The notes under the pieces: model-generated
The model's database searches: none
Seen by the model: the letters and a program-made list of their open reading frames with translations, nothing else
Told to the model about the DNA's origin: nothing
Position numbers and translations under genes: made by a program
Shown here: positions 1 to 10,000 of the stretch, in pieces
Layout of the letters: each line of letters begins with the position of its first letter
How positions within the stretch are numbered: the first letter of the stretch is position 1
Source: Lentisphaerota bacterium
GTDB lineage: Bacteria; Verrucomicrobiota; Kiritimatiellia; RFP12; UBA3636
DNA: 18,730 nucleotides
Assembly: GCA_022837245.1 (NCBI GenBank)
Contig: JALHHX010000018.1
Location: 22,608-41,337, forward strand
Direction: 5' to 3'

Positions 1-67
1 CGAAGCTGACCCTCCATGCTTTCTTCTCGCTGGCTGTCAGAAGAATGGCGGGCGTGGATTGCTGCTT

Positions 68-1060
68 TCATTCTTCGTCTCCTTCTCCACTTTCTAAAGC
101 AAGCTCTGTCAGTTCCCGCAGTTTGCTTTGCAGTAACTTTTTATCGGGCAGGCAGAGCTTGTAATCCGATACAAGCGTAGGGGACATGCTGCGGCTAAGA
201 GCATATTCTACCACAGTGTCGTCCTTGCTGGTACAGAGAATGACGCCGGCGCTGGGGTTCTCATTCGGCTTTTTCACATCACGATCCAGAGCTTCCAGAT
301 AAAAATTTATCTGCCCGGTATGCTCCGGCTTGAACTTTCCGATTTTCAGCTCGATCGGCACGAGACAGGACAGGGCGCGGTTGTAAAACAGCAGATCGAT
401 ATAAAAATCCTGCCCGCCCACCTGAACGCGGTATTCCTCGCCGATAAAGGTGAAATCCTTTCCGAATTCCAAAATGAATTGCTTTAGGTTTTCCGTGATC
501 GCCTTGCGAAGATTGTGTTCGGAAAACTGCTCCGGCAGATCAAGAAACTCCAGCACATAGGTATCAAGAATACTGCCGCGTGCATCTGCGGGTACGGATT
601 CAGGCATCGGCTTCTGGGTGGAAAGCATATGGCGTTCATAATATGCGCTGTTGATTTGGCGCTCAAGCTTGCGTTTTGAATACTGCTCTTTCGCGCAGGG
701 CGCCATGTAAAAATGCCGTTCTTCCTCGGCTTTGGAGCCGGACATAATTAGCAGATGGTTCGTCCAGCTTATTTGTGTCACCAGTGGTGTCACAAATTCA
801 TCGTCTTTATAAGTTTCGTAAAACTGCTTCATGCGGTAAAGACCTCGCCGATTGAAGCCCTTGGTACTGGGGTTTGTTTCGGCAATGTATTCCGCAACTT
901 CGCATACATAAATGGAGGCAGATGTTCCTGACCATACCATCACGAACACCCCGTTTCGGTTTTCGTGGGCCTCTGGGCTTGGATTCCGGCCGCTTGACCA
1001 CGCCGTTACGAAAATGCGTGTTCTCAAATCTCTCAAACTAAACAACAAATCCGAATCCAT
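68..1060 (-). CDS. DUF1016/YhcG-type PDDEXK nuclease, N-terminus abnormal
   Basis: From about residue 55 on, the protein matches the DUF1016 (YhcG) family. It has the N-terminal helical part (VAEYIAE, then KGFNRRGLYRMKQFYETY at 67-84, SWTNHLLI near 98-105) and a C-terminal PDDEXK nuclease domain with D222 in FYIDLLFYN, E237-x-K239 in VPIELKIGKF and Q250 downstream. Family members are probable DNA nucleases, often found near restriction or defence genes; the exact substrate is unknown. The first ~55 residues do not resemble the family, which normally carries a helical segment with a W-G motif there. The nominal ATG at 1060 lies inside the terminator hairpin of the adjacent tRNA gene, so the true start is uncertain (an internal ATG is possible) or the gene is 5'-truncated and possibly dead. 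Base composition is less GC-rich than the rest of the window, which suggests transfer. The family call is firm; function is doubtful. Confidence 0.7.
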   Translation of the reverse strand: MDSDLLFSLRDLRTRIFVTAWSSGRNPSPEAHENRNGVFVMVWSGTSASIYVCEVAEYIAETNPSTKGFNRRGLYRMKQFYETYKDDEFVTPLVTQISWTNHLLIMSGSKAEEERHFYMAPCAKEQYSKRKLERQINSAYYERHMLSTQKPMPESVPADARGSILDTYVLEFLDLPEQFSEHNLRKAITENLKQFILEFGKDFTFIGEEYRVQVGGQDFYIDLLFYNRALSCLVPIELKIGKFKPEHTGQINFYLEALDRDVKKPNENPSAGVILCTSKDDTVVEYALSRSMSPTLVSDYKLCLPDKKLLQSKLRELTELALESGEGDEE

Positions 1061-1085
1061 CTCCTATCGGAAACGGGTTCGGATT
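1048..1085 (-). terminator. Rho-independent terminator of tRNA-Arg
   Basis: AATCCGAA at 1048-1055 and TTCGGATT at 1078-1085 form an 8-bp perfect inverted repeat. On the minus strand it begins about 10 bases beyond the tRNA CCA end and is followed by a T-rich tract (TTTGTTGTTTAG). This is the expected layout for a terminator after a stand-alone tRNA. The nominal start codon of the nuclease gene falls in the loop. Confidence 0.6.
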
Positions 1086-1094
1086 ATACTGCTT

Positions 1095-1171
<77 letters not shown>

Positions 1172-1184
1172 AAAACTTCTTCGT

Positions 1185-1214
1185 AATGTACCCTTTTAAT
1201 GGCTGTTAACGCAA
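1185..1214 (-). promoter_or_regulatory. Candidate promoter of tRNA-Arg
   Basis: On the minus strand TTGCGT (1209-1214) and TACATT (1185-1190) are separated by 18 bases, ending 13 bases before the tRNA. Each box matches consensus only moderately (about 3/6 and 4/6), so this is a positional inference. Confidence 0.3.
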
Positions 1215-1345
1215 GAAGAATGTTTGGACTTTCCCCATTTTTCAACCTCATCAGGCCATTCCAGCCTTATGACATCGTCGCCCATTGTAACCCTGCGCCA
1301 TTGTTTGTTTCGGCTGCTGGAGTTCGTTAAAGAAACTTCATTCAA
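1196..1345 (-). other. Possible small ORF or gene remnant in the 1172-1536 gap
   Basis: The minus strand carries an open frame of 49 codons from TTG (1345) to TAA (1196-1198), with an internal ATG at 1285. The stretch MGDDVIRLEWPDEVEKWGKS has protein-like composition (acidic/basic alternation, three tryptophans in the whole frame). I do not recognise it. No convincing ribosome binding site is visible, and its 3' end overlaps the presumed tRNA promoter, so a decayed fragment of a larger gene is more likely than a working gene. The rest of the 365-base gap shows only the promoter candidates listed separately. Confidence 0.2.
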
Positions 1346-1404
1346 CTACGCTCTACTTTCACGATCGGTCACAATTATAAAAACAACGCCGTCAATGTCA
1401 TGAT

Positions 1405-1433
1405 TTGACTTGTCAGAGCGTTTTAAGTAACAT
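1405..1433 (+). promoter_or_regulatory. Candidate sigma-70-type promoter of the 1537-10572 operon
   Basis: TTGACT (1405-1410, 5/6 to the -35 consensus) and TAACAT (1428-1433, 4/6 to the -10 consensus) have the ideal 17-base spacing. Transcription would start near 1440 and give a leader of about 100 bases before the first ATG at 1537. The longest open frame of the first gene would begin at the TTG of the -35 box itself, which argues for the downstream start. Confidence 0.5.
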
Positions 1434-1536
1434 TAGCGCCGATATTGAGGGGATTGTGCTTTCTGCGCTGTTCTGCTCGGTGTTTTGGGTTTTCAACAAC
1501 GTATTTGCTACGCAACAACATAAAGGAAAAGTGAAA

Positions 1537-3549
1537 ATGAGCGATAAGGTTTGCTGGGGTATTCTGGGGGCGGGCGCGATTGCGAACGCATTTGCCGACG
1601 GTGTGATGCGGTCAGAGACGGGTAAGCTGGTTGCGGTAGGTTCCCGCACGCAGGAGAAAGCCGATGCATTCGCTGAAAAATGGGGCGGAATGCGCGCGCA
1701 CGGCAACTACGAGGCGCTGCTGGCCGATCCCGAGGTGCAGGCCGTCTATGTCGCCACGCCTCATCCGATGCACCCGGAATGGGCGATCAAGGCCGCCGAG
1801 GCCGGCAAGCACGTACTTGTCGAGAAGCCTATGGCCATCAATTCCTATCTTGCGCAGACTATGCAGGAAGCTGCCTATGATAACAAGGTATTCCTCATGG
1901 AAGCGTATATGTACCGCTGCCACCCGCAGACCGCAAAGCTAGTTGAACTGCTGCGCGACAAGGTGATCGGCGATGTCGCCGTGATTGAGGCGTCGTTTTC
2001 ATTCCAGTCTGGATTCTCTCCCACTTCGCGCCTCTGGAGCAACGAGCTCGGCGGTGGCGGCATTCTCGACGTCGGAGGCTACCCTGTGTCGATCACTCGC
2101 CTGATCGCAGGCGCCGCAGTTGGCAAGCCCTTCGCAGATCCCATTTCCGTGACAGGCTCGGGCAACCTTCATGAGGAGACGGGCGTTGACCGCTGGGCTG
2201 TCGGCACGATGAAGTTCGCGAGCGGCATCGTCGGGACGATTCGCACCGGCGTCGCCATAAATACAGAAACATGCGTGAAGATCTTCGGTACCGCCGGCAG
2301 CATTGTGGTGCCGGATCCATTCGTATGCTCACGAAAGGGGGAGCAGAACGGAAAGATCATCGTCCGCCGCAAAGGGCAGCCCGAGGAGACGATCGACATC
2401 GCATCCGGGATCACAAGCTACGTTTACGAAGCCGACGCTTGCGGCCGCGCTATACTCGCCGGCCGCTCCGAGGCGGCGGCGCCCGCCATGACGTGGGCGG
2501 ATTCGCTCGGAAACCTCCGTGCGCAAGACGCCTGGCGCGCCGCAATCGGGCTCACCTACAAAAGCGAAAAGCCGGATGCTCTCGGCGCTCTCACTCCCGC
2601 AAACCGCCCCCTCAAGCGCAAGGCGTCAGCACCCGCGCCCAGCATCATGCTGCCCGGGCTCGACAAGCCGATGTCGCGTCTTGTCATGGGCGTGGACAAC
2701 CAGGACACGATGCCGCACGCGGCCGCAATCTTCGACGATTATTTCATGCGCGGAGGAAACGTGTTCGACACCGCCTTCGTCTACGGACGCGCACGTTCGC
2801 AGCTTCTCGGGCAATGGATCAAGCAACGCGGAGTGCGCGACGATGTAGTGATCGTCGCGAAGGGCGCCCACACGCCCAACTGCAACCCCGCCTCCATCGT
2901 GTCGCAGCTAAACGAACAGCTTAATTGGCTCGGCACGGATTCGGTCGAAATATACATGATGCACCGCGACAATCCTGATATTCCAGTGGGAAAATTCATT
3001 GACACCCTCAACGAACTCGTAAAAGCCGGCAAGATCAAAATCTTCGGTGGCAGCAACTGGACGATCGACCGCGTCCGCAAAGCGAACGCATACGCCAAGC
3101 GCAAGGGGTTGCAGGGCTTCTCCGTGATGTCGAACAACCTGTCGCTAGCCGAGATGGTCAACCCAGTATGGGGCGGATGCCTGCATGTGCACGATGCCGC
3201 CGACCGCGCGTACCTTAGCCGCACGCAGATCGCGCTTCTGCCATGGTCGAGCCAGGCACGCGGCTTCTTCGTGCCGTCACGTGCGCGGCCTGATCTCAAA
3301 GAGGACTCCTCACTCGTAAACAGCTGGTACTCCGAAGATAACTTCGAGCGCCAGGCGCGCGCGATCGAACTGGCCAAAAAGAAGAACTGCGAGCCCATCA
3401 ACATCGCGCTCGCATGGGTGCTCCACCAGAAGTTCCCCGTCTTCCCGCTAATCGGCCCGCGCCAGATATCCGAGACACGTTCGTGCTTCTCGGCGCTTGA
3501 CGTCAAGCTTACAGACCGCGAGAGCAAATACCTGAATCTGGAAATATGA
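1537..3549 (+). CDS. Fused Gfo/Idh/MocA oxidoreductase - aldo/keto reductase
   Basis: This is a 670-residue two-enzyme fusion. Residues ~5-340 form a Gfo/Idh/MocA NAD(P)-dependent oxidoreductase with the nucleotide-binding GILGAGAIA (8-16), VEKP (95-98), MYRCHP (125-130) and GGGILDVGGYP (172-183), closest in style to dihydrodiol-dehydrogenase-like members. After a ~25-residue linker, residues ~370-670 form an aldo/keto reductase. Its catalytic tetrad is visible as D411 (FDTAFVYG), Y416, K442 (VAKGAH) and H476 (MMHRD). Both halves look active; the substrate, probably a sugar or sugar derivative, cannot be read from sequence. The ATG at 1537 is chosen because AAAGGA lies upstream, the Rossmann fold begins right after it, and the upstream in-frame extension starts inside a promoter. 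There is no signal peptide, so it is cytoplasmic. Its TGA overlaps the zwf ATG (ATGA), implying translational coupling. Confidence 0.9.
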   Translation: MSDKVCWGILGAGAIANAFADGVMRSETGKLVAVGSRTQEKADAFAEKWGGMRAHGNYEALLADPEVQAVYVATPHPMHPEWAIKAAEAGKHVLVEKPMAINSYLAQTMQEAAYDNKVFLMEAYMYRCHPQTAKLVELLRDKVIGDVAVIEASFSFQSGFSPTSRLWSNELGGGGILDVGGYPVSITRLIAGAAVGKPFADPISVTGSGNLHEETGVDRWAVGTMKFASGIVGTIRTGVAINTETCVKIFGTAGSIVVPDPFVCSRKGEQNGKIIVRRKGQPEETIDIASGITSYVYEADACGRAILAGRSEAAAPAMTWADSLGNLRAQDAWRAAIGLTYKSEKPDALGALTPANRPLKRKASAPAPSIMLPGLDKPMSRLVMGVDNQDTMPHAAAIFDDYFMRGGNVFDTAFVYGRARSQLLGQWIKQRGVRDDVVIVAKGAHTPNCNPASIVSQLNEQLNWLGTDSVEIYMMHRDNPDIPVGKFIDTLNELVKAGKIKIFGGSNWTIDRVRKANAYAKRKGLQGFSVMSNNLSLAEMVNPVWGGCLHVHDAADRAYLSRTQIALLPWSSQARGFFVPSRARPDLKEDSSLVNSWYSEDNFERQARAIELAKKKNCEPINIALAWVLHQKFPVFPLIGPRQISETRSCFSALDVKLTDRESKYLNLEI

Positions 3550-5033
3550 TATCCAAACCCCGGCCGCAGCCGCAGTTTTGCATGGAAGTAGTGCCGCCTC
3601 CTGCCGTGCTTGTGTTCTTCGGCGCGACCGGGGATCTGTTCGAACGTAAGCTGCTTCCGGCGCTTTTCCACTTGCACAAGACATCGCTCATGCACTCCAC
3701 GACACGTATTGTGGGGTGCGGGCGCACGCCGAACAACGACGAGTCGTTCCGGCGGTTCGTTGAGAAGCAACTGCCCGCGACTGCCGGCCGTGCGGTTCTC
3801 GATGCGTTCCTTGAGCGCATCGCGTATTGCGTGGTCGATCCCAGTGATCCGCCTTCGTTCGAACGCCTCAAGATGCGTCTCGACGCATACGGCGGGCTGG
3901 ATACGCCCGTCCCGTTCGTCCGACTCTATTATCTCGCCGTGCCTCCGGCCGCAAGCCAGCCAATCATCGAGAAGCTTTCCAACTCAGGCTTGCTTGATGA
4001 GGACGATCATGAGGCGGGCACCAACCACATACTGATCGAGAAGCCGTTCGGAACGGACACGAAGTCTGCCGCCGAGTTCGATTCATTCCTAATGCGTCAC
4101 GCGGACGAACACCAGTTCTTCCGCATCGACCATTATCTGGGCAAGGACACGGTTCAGAACATCTTGATCATGCGCTTCGCCAATATCCTCTGCGAGCCGG
4201 TCTGGAACGCCGAATACGTGGACCACGTGCAGATAACCGGCGCCGAAACGCTGGGCGTCGGCAACCGCGCCGGGTACTACGACAAAGCGGGCGCCGTCCG
4301 CGACATGTTTCAGAACCACCTCCTGGAGATCCTGGCGTTCGCGGCAATGGACAGGCCTGGCGATTTCAGCGCCGAAGCCATCCAACGCGCCAAGCTCGAG
4401 CTCTTCAACGCGATACGCCCGTTCTCGCGCGATGATGTGGGCTCCTGCATCGTGCGCGGCCAATACACGGGCTATCGATCCGAGAAGGGTGTCGAACCAG
4501 GCTCGAACACGGAGACCTTCGCGGCGGCGAAATTGTGGATCGACACGCCACGCTGGAGCGGAGTGCCATTCTATTTGCGCTCCGGAAAACGGCTTTCAAC
4601 AGCCGTCAGCACGGTCACCTTGGTGTTCAAGCCTGTCGCGCACTCCGTTTTCGGCTCCGCCGCGCCGAACAGGCTCACGCTGCGCATACAGCCGGACGAG
4701 GGGATGTGCCTCCACCTGCAGGCCAAGACCCCCGGCCCCAAGTACTGCATAGGAGAACTGCCGCTCGCATTCAAATACTCCGATCTTGGCGACGTCTCTG
4801 ACGCCCCCAACGGCTATGCTCGCCTGCTGCTAGATGCCATGTTGCACGACCACACGCTTTTTGTGCGCCGCGAAACCATTGCGTCGTCATGGCGTCTATT
4901 CACACCGGTTCTCGACAGGTGGAAAAACGACCACGATGCATGTCCGCTTTTCCCGTACGAGCCCGGTTCCAACGGCCCATCCGCCGCCGATGAACTGCTC
5001 TGGCGCGACGGCCGTAGCTGGGAGCCGCTCTAG
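3546..5033 (+). CDS. zwf: Glucose-6-phosphate 1-dehydrogenase
   Basis: The 495-residue product is of normal length for G6PDH. It oxidises glucose 6-phosphate to 6-phosphogluconolactone with NADP (or NAD), the entry step of the oxidative pentose phosphate or Entner-Doudoroff route. Visible motifs are the nucleotide-binding FFGATGDLFERKLLPAL (24-40, usually GASGDL), IEKPFG (164-169) and the substrate/catalytic RIDHYLGKD (193-201). The start overlaps the stop of the fused oxidoreductase gene by ATGA. No phosphogluconolactonase or gnd gene follows, which is unusual because zwf often clusters with them; a helicase gene comes next after 28 bases. NADPH supply for the upstream reductase is a plausible reason for the coupling, but that is inference. 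Confidence 0.96.
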   Translation: MISKPRPQPQFCMEVVPPPAVLVFFGATGDLFERKLLPALFHLHKTSLMHSTTRIVGCGRTPNNDESFRRFVEKQLPATAGRAVLDAFLERIAYCVVDPSDPPSFERLKMRLDAYGGLDTPVPFVRLYYLAVPPAASQPIIEKLSNSGLLDEDDHEAGTNHILIEKPFGTDTKSAAEFDSFLMRHADEHQFFRIDHYLGKDTVQNILIMRFANILCEPVWNAEYVDHVQITGAETLGVGNRAGYYDKAGAVRDMFQNHLLEILAFAAMDRPGDFSAEAIQRAKLELFNAIRPFSRDDVGSCIVRGQYTGYRSEKGVEPGSNTETFAAAKLWIDTPRWSGVPFYLRSGKRLSTAVSTVTLVFKPVAHSVFGSAAPNRLTLRIQPDEGMCLHLQAKTPGPKYCIGELPLAFKYSDLGDVSDAPNGYARLLLDAMLHDHTLFVRRETIASSWRLFTPVLDRWKNDHDACPLFPYEPGSNGPSAADELLWRDGRSWEPL

Positions 5034-5061
5034 ATGTCGAACAGACGAGCCGCCACAAAAA

Positions 5062-7080
5062 ATGACTGATCTCTCGAAACTACTTAATGCCGAACAGCTG
5101 GAAGCGGCCACCGCGCCCGACGGTCCGCTATTGATCTTAGCAGCCGCCGGCACGGGCAAGACGCGCACACTCGTGTACCGCGTAGTGCACCTGATCGAGC
5201 GTGGCATACCGGCGCAGGAGATCATGCTCCTCACATTCACGAACCGCGCCGCAAGGGAGATGCTTGAGCGCGCAGAAGCCGCCACAAATGGAGTCATATC
5301 AGGTCTCTGGGGTGGCACGTTCCACCACGTCGCGAACCGGATCCTGCGCAAGTACGCGCCGCGTGTAGGCTTCAGACGTGATTTTGCCATTCTCGATGCC
5401 GAGGACCAGAAGTCAGTTATGGGCGCCTGCATAAAGGGATGCGGCTTCAAACCAAAGGAGTTCCCGCGCCGCGAAGCCGTGCTCAGCCTCATCAGCGGCG
5501 CCGCCAACCGCGGCATTGACCTCGCCGACTACATCGAGGGCAAAGCCGAGGCGATGGAAGTGCCCGCCGATCAGATCATGCAGGTGGCGGACGCATACTC
5601 CAACCGCAAGACCGAGATGGGGGCAATGGATTTCGACGATCTGCTCGTGAAATCACTTGACCTTCTAAGGGAAGAAGCCGAAGTGCGCACCCACTACCAG
5701 GAACGCTTCAAACACATACTGGTCGACGAATACCAAGACACTAACATTCTGCAGTCGGAATTCATCGACATCCTCTCGGCCGGCTACCGAAACCTCTCCG
5801 TCGTTGGCGATGATTTCCAGTGCATCTACTCGTGGCGCGGCTCGAACTACGAGAATATCATGAATTTCCCGGAGCGCTACCCGGACGTGCGCATCGTAAA
5901 GCTGGAACAGAACTACCGCAGTCGTCCGGAGATACTGCGCATCGCCAACGAGAGCATAAAGCACAACGAAAAACAGTTCAAAAAAACGCTCCGCCCAACC
6001 CGCGAGTCGAACGGCGTCAAGCCGTTGATGTACGATGTCTATTCGGACCGCGAGCAGTCCGACCGCACTCTGGAGGCGATCAATTCCGCCGTCGCTGCCG
6101 GGTATTCCTACAACGACATAGCTATCCTCTACCGCGCGCATTTTCATTCGCTCGACATCGAGCTTAGCCTGGGGCGTGCGCAAATCCCCTATGCTATTAC
6201 GTCGGGGCTCGGCTTTTTCGAGCAGGCGCACGTCAAAGACGTCCTGAGCCTGATGCGGCTCGCTGTGTTCCCTTCGGAGTTTATCTCGTTCTCGCGCATC
6301 ATGTCGCTCCTTCCTGGAGTCGGAGCGGCAACCGTAGAACGCATATGGAAGAAGCTAGGCAGCGTTTTCGAGGCCGGCAAAAGCGACCACCGTGCCAACC
6401 TGCTTGCCCTGCTACCAGCGAAGGCAGTCGAAGAATGGAAGCCCGTCAGCGATGCGCTCGGCAAGTTTGTCGAGGATGATTCGAAAAAAATCCCCGGCGC
6501 CGTCTCAGATCTCGTCAGCAGTTTTGTCTCATCGTTCTACAGAAAACATCTGGAACGCCAGTATGAAAACGCCGAGGAACGTCACGACGAAATCACTGAA
6601 CTTGTGGTTGACATGCAGCGCAACCCCGATATACGCGAATACCTCGCCAACATCGCTCTCCTGACAAACGTAGACCGCGAGGGCGACAGGAAAACGGAGT
6701 CCAGCGAAAATAAGCCACATGTCCTTCTAAGCACTGTCCACCAGGCAAAAGGCCTCGAATGGCCGGTGGTGATCATCATCTGGCTTGTCGAAGGGATGTT
6801 CCCATCGTCGCGTGCTATCGAAGAGGACCCAACCGGCGCCGAGGAACGCCGCCTATTCTACGTGGCTGCGACGCGCGCGAAGGATCGTCTGCACATGATG
6901 GTACCGCGCAAACGGTACATGCACGATGGCGGCCAGATGGACTGCCTGCCATCGCGCTTCCTGCGCGAGTTGCCCGACGGCCTCGTCGATGAAGTCAAAA
7001 GTTCCTATGGCTATCCGCAGTACATGCGCGGCCCGGCCTTCTCATACCGCGGCATCAACCGCGGATTCATACGCGAATGA
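5062..7080 (+). CDS. UvrD/PcrA/Rep-type ATP-dependent DNA helicase
   Basis: This 672-residue superfamily 1A 3'-5' helicase has all main motifs in order. They are the Q-motif-like LNAEQLEA (8-15), Walker A AAAGTGKT (27-34), LLTFTNRAA (56-64), Walker B DEYQDTN (222-228), GDDFQCIYSWRG (249-260), NYRSRPEIL (284-292), STVHQAKGLEW (557-567) and RRLFYVAATRAKDRL (596-610). It likely unwinds DNA in repair or replication restart. It is somewhat shorter than E. coli UvrD (720 residues) and ends soon after motif VI, without the basic C-terminal tail. The ATG at 5062 is preferred because the family begins with this LSKLLNAEQ segment; the longer in-frame extension overlaps zwf and is not protein-like. No clear Shine-Dalgarno is seen, so coupling to zwf translation is likely. 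Whether it is PcrA, UvrD or Rep cannot be settled by eye. Confidence 0.93.
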   Translation: MTDLSKLLNAEQLEAATAPDGPLLILAAAGTGKTRTLVYRVVHLIERGIPAQEIMLLTFTNRAAREMLERAEAATNGVISGLWGGTFHHVANRILRKYAPRVGFRRDFAILDAEDQKSVMGACIKGCGFKPKEFPRREAVLSLISGAANRGIDLADYIEGKAEAMEVPADQIMQVADAYSNRKTEMGAMDFDDLLVKSLDLLREEAEVRTHYQERFKHILVDEYQDTNILQSEFIDILSAGYRNLSVVGDDFQCIYSWRGSNYENIMNFPERYPDVRIVKLEQNYRSRPEILRIANESIKHNEKQFKKTLRPTRESNGVKPLMYDVYSDREQSDRTLEAINSAVAAGYSYNDIAILYRAHFHSLDIELSLGRAQIPYAITSGLGFFEQAHVKDVLSLMRLAVFPSEFISFSRIMSLLPGVGAATVERIWKKLGSVFEAGKSDHRANLLALLPAKAVEEWKPVSDALGKFVEDDSKKIPGAVSDLVSSFVSSFYRKHLERQYENAEERHDEITELVVDMQRNPDIREYLANIALLTNVDREGDRKTESSENKPHVLLSTVHQAKGLEWPVVIIIWLVEGMFPSSRAIEEDPTGAEERRLFYVAATRAKDRLHMMVPRKRYMHDGGQMDCLPSRFLRELPDGLVDEVKSSYGYPQYMRGPAFSYRGINRGFIRE

Positions 7081-7086
7081 TTGAAC

Positions 7087-10000
7087 ATGACAGAATCCAC
7101 CAAGACTAAACCGATTGAACGCGAAATCGAAAAACGCATCCTAATCCTCGACGGCGCCACCGGCACCATGATCCAGCGTCTTGGCCTGGAGGAGGCAGAT
7201 TTCCGCGGCGATAGATTCCGCGGTCATCCCACCACCCTCAAAGGGAACAACGACATACTCTGCCTCACACGCCCGGACGCCGTAGCCGCGATCCACCGCC
7301 AGTACCTCGAAGCCGGCGCCGACCTCATCTCGACAGATTCTTTCAACGCCAACGCCATTTCGCAGCAGGACTACGGCACCGCCCATCTCGTCCACGAAAT
7401 CAACGAGGCCGCCGCGCGAATCGCAAAACGCGAGGCGGCCGCCGCATCCACACCGGGACGCCCACGCTTCGTGTGCGGCAGCATCGGCCCCACCGGCAAA
7501 ACCGCGTCAATCCCCGTGAACGCCGCCGACCCCGCCGAACGCTCCGTGACTTTTGACGAACTCGCTATCGCGTACCGCGACCAAGTCCGCGGGCTACTAG
7601 ATGGCGGCGTGGATGCGCTCCTTGTCGAAACCGTTTTTGATTCCCTCAACGCAAAGGCCGCCATCTACGCCATCTCCCTGGAATTCGACGCGCGTGGCGA
7701 CTACGTGCCCGTCATGCTCTCGGCATCCGTCTCCGGCTCTGGCGCGCGCCTCCTAACAGGCCAGACAGCTGAAGATTTCTTCTCCGCCGTGTCGCACGCT
7801 CCCCACCTGCTCACAATCGGCCTCAACTGCGGGCTCGGCGCCGCCCAGCTTGTGCCGGTGATCAGGCGACTTCGCGCCGTCTCGCCTGTGCGGTTGAGCC
7901 TTCACCCCAACGCAGGCCTCCCCGACAGCTTTGGCAACTACGTCCAAACAGGCCCCTCAATGCGCGCCGAACTCGAGCCGCTGCTGCGCGAAGGAGCAGT
8001 CTCCATTATCGGTGGTTGCTGCGGCACGACCCCGGATCACATCCGCGAAATCGCGGCGGCCGCTGTTTCGCTACCCCCTGCGCTGCCGCCCACCCCGACG
8101 GAAACAGGCCGCGGAAGGTTCCTCAAAATCGGAGAGCGCACCAACGTGGCCGGATCGCGGCGCTTCTTGCGCCTGATCCAAGAACGCAATTTCGACGACG
8201 CAGCGATCGTGGCGATCGACCAAGTCGACGCCGGAGCCGACATCATCGACGTCAACATGGATGACCCCATGCTGGACGCTCCGGCCGCCATGCGCACGTT
8301 CCTCAACACCGCAGCCGCCGAACCCGACTTGCTCCGCATCCCTGTGATGATCGATTCGTCCGATTGGCCCACGGTTGTGGCCGGCCTGAAATGCCTCCAA
8401 AACCACAGCATCGTGAATTCCATCAGCCTTAAGGATGGCGAGGGGGAGTTCCTTGCGCACGCCGCCGAAACGTTGCGCCTCGGCGCTTCCGCTGTGGTCA
8501 TGTGCTTCGACGAAAAAGGTCAGGCGGACACAATCGACAGGCGCCGCGAAATAGCCGGACGCAGCTACCGCCTCCTCGTTGACAATGGCTTTCCGGCAGG
8601 ACGCATAATCATCGACCCCAACGTCTTCGCCATCGCCACCGGCATCCCGGGGCACGACTCGTTCGCCGTCGATTTCATCGAAACAGTGCGTTGGGTCAAG
8701 GCGAACCTCCCCGGTGCCCGCACAAGCGCCGGCGTGAGCAACGTGTCGTTCGCATTCCGCGGCAACGACACGCTGCGCGCCTGGATCCACTCTGTCTTCC
8801 TGCATCACGCCATAGCAGCCGGACTCGACATGGGCATCGTCAACCCGGCGTCGACGATCGGCTACGACACCATCCCCGCCGCTGAGCGCGCAATCGTGGA
8901 GGACGCCGTCCTCAACCGCGCGCCGGGCGCCTCCGAACGCCTCGCGCAACTCGCCATGGAAATGACGTCCGCGGGCACGGCAAAAAAGACAGCGCCTTCG
9001 AGGCAAGACAAGGCCGCGACACATCCGGAAGCCGATCCGGGAGCACGCCTCGAAAGCGCCATTCTGTCCGGCACCCACGCAACTCTTGAGAAAGACCTGG
9101 AAATTCTTCTGGACGAACTGCGGGCAACCGGCCTCTCCGATCCAGAAGCCGCCCTCGCCATCATCGAAGGCCCTCTCATGAAAGGCCTGGAAAGAGCTGG
9201 CGCGCTTTTCGGTGAAGGCAAGCTATTCCTGCCGCAAATCCTAAAGAGCGCGCAGGTCATGAAGCTCGCCTCCGCGATCTTAGACCCCGCGTTAAACGCT
9301 GTCGTTGGAAAAAACGCGGCATCAGCGGTCGAACGCCCGCGCATCGTCTTGGCCACTGTCAGAGGCGACGTGCACGACATCGGCAAAAGCATCGTCGGAA
9401 CCGTCATGCGCTGCAACGGCTGGGAGGTGATCGACCTTGGCGTCATGGTAGAATGCGACGAAATCCTCGATCGCGCCCGCGCCGTCAACGCCGACATCGT
9501 CGGGCTTTCGGGACTCATCACTCCTTCCCTCGCTGAAATGGAACGTGTCGCCGCTGCATTTGAAAAAGCAGGCTTCACAATCCCGCTCATAGTGGGTGGC
9601 GCCGCCGTCACGCCCAGGCACACGGCCGTGCGCATCGCTCCACTCTACTCTGGGGTCGTGGCATGCGGGGGCGACGCCTCCTCCATGCCAGCGCTCTGCG
9701 CGTCGCTCGTTCGCGGAGGAAAGACCCGCGACGTTGCCGCAGCGGCCATAGCCGACGAACAGGACCGCCTGCGTCGCGAATTCAATGAGTCCCAAGAACC
9801 AAAGCTTTCGCTCGATGAAGCCCGCGCCCGCGCCGCATCCGGACCGGATCGGCGCGTTGCCTCGAAGACGCCGCCCGACCCGTCGGTGACCGTCTTCCGC
9901 GACATTCCACTCGCGGAGCTCACGCCCCTTGTCAACTGGGCCATGTTCCTGCACTCTTTCGGCTTTAAGACTAAGGAATCCCAGACGTCTGAGGAGGCCA

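Noticed and set aside
1..17. Possible start of another minus-strand gene (ATG at 15-17 with AGAAGAAAG before it)
   Set aside because: Only five codons are visible, so no gene can be supported; it may be the next gene after the nuclease.
1405..1536. Upstream extension of the fused oxidoreductase by 44 residues
   Set aside because: It begins with TTG inside a good -35 box, has no Shine-Dalgarno, and precedes the normal family start at 1537, which has AAAGGA in front.
2781..3770. Long minus-strand frame of 329 codons
   Set aside because: It lies antisense to the aldo/keto reductase and zwf genes, with Arg/Ser-rich shadow composition typical of GC-rich DNA.
4834..5061. N-terminal extension of the helicase overlapping zwf
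   Set aside because: It is out of frame with zwf codons, Cys/Arg/Thr-rich shadow sequence; the family start fits the ATG at 5062.
8071..9078. Minus-strand frame of 335 codons inside metH
   Set aside because: Shadow of metH; the encoded sequence is low-quality and has no initiation signals.
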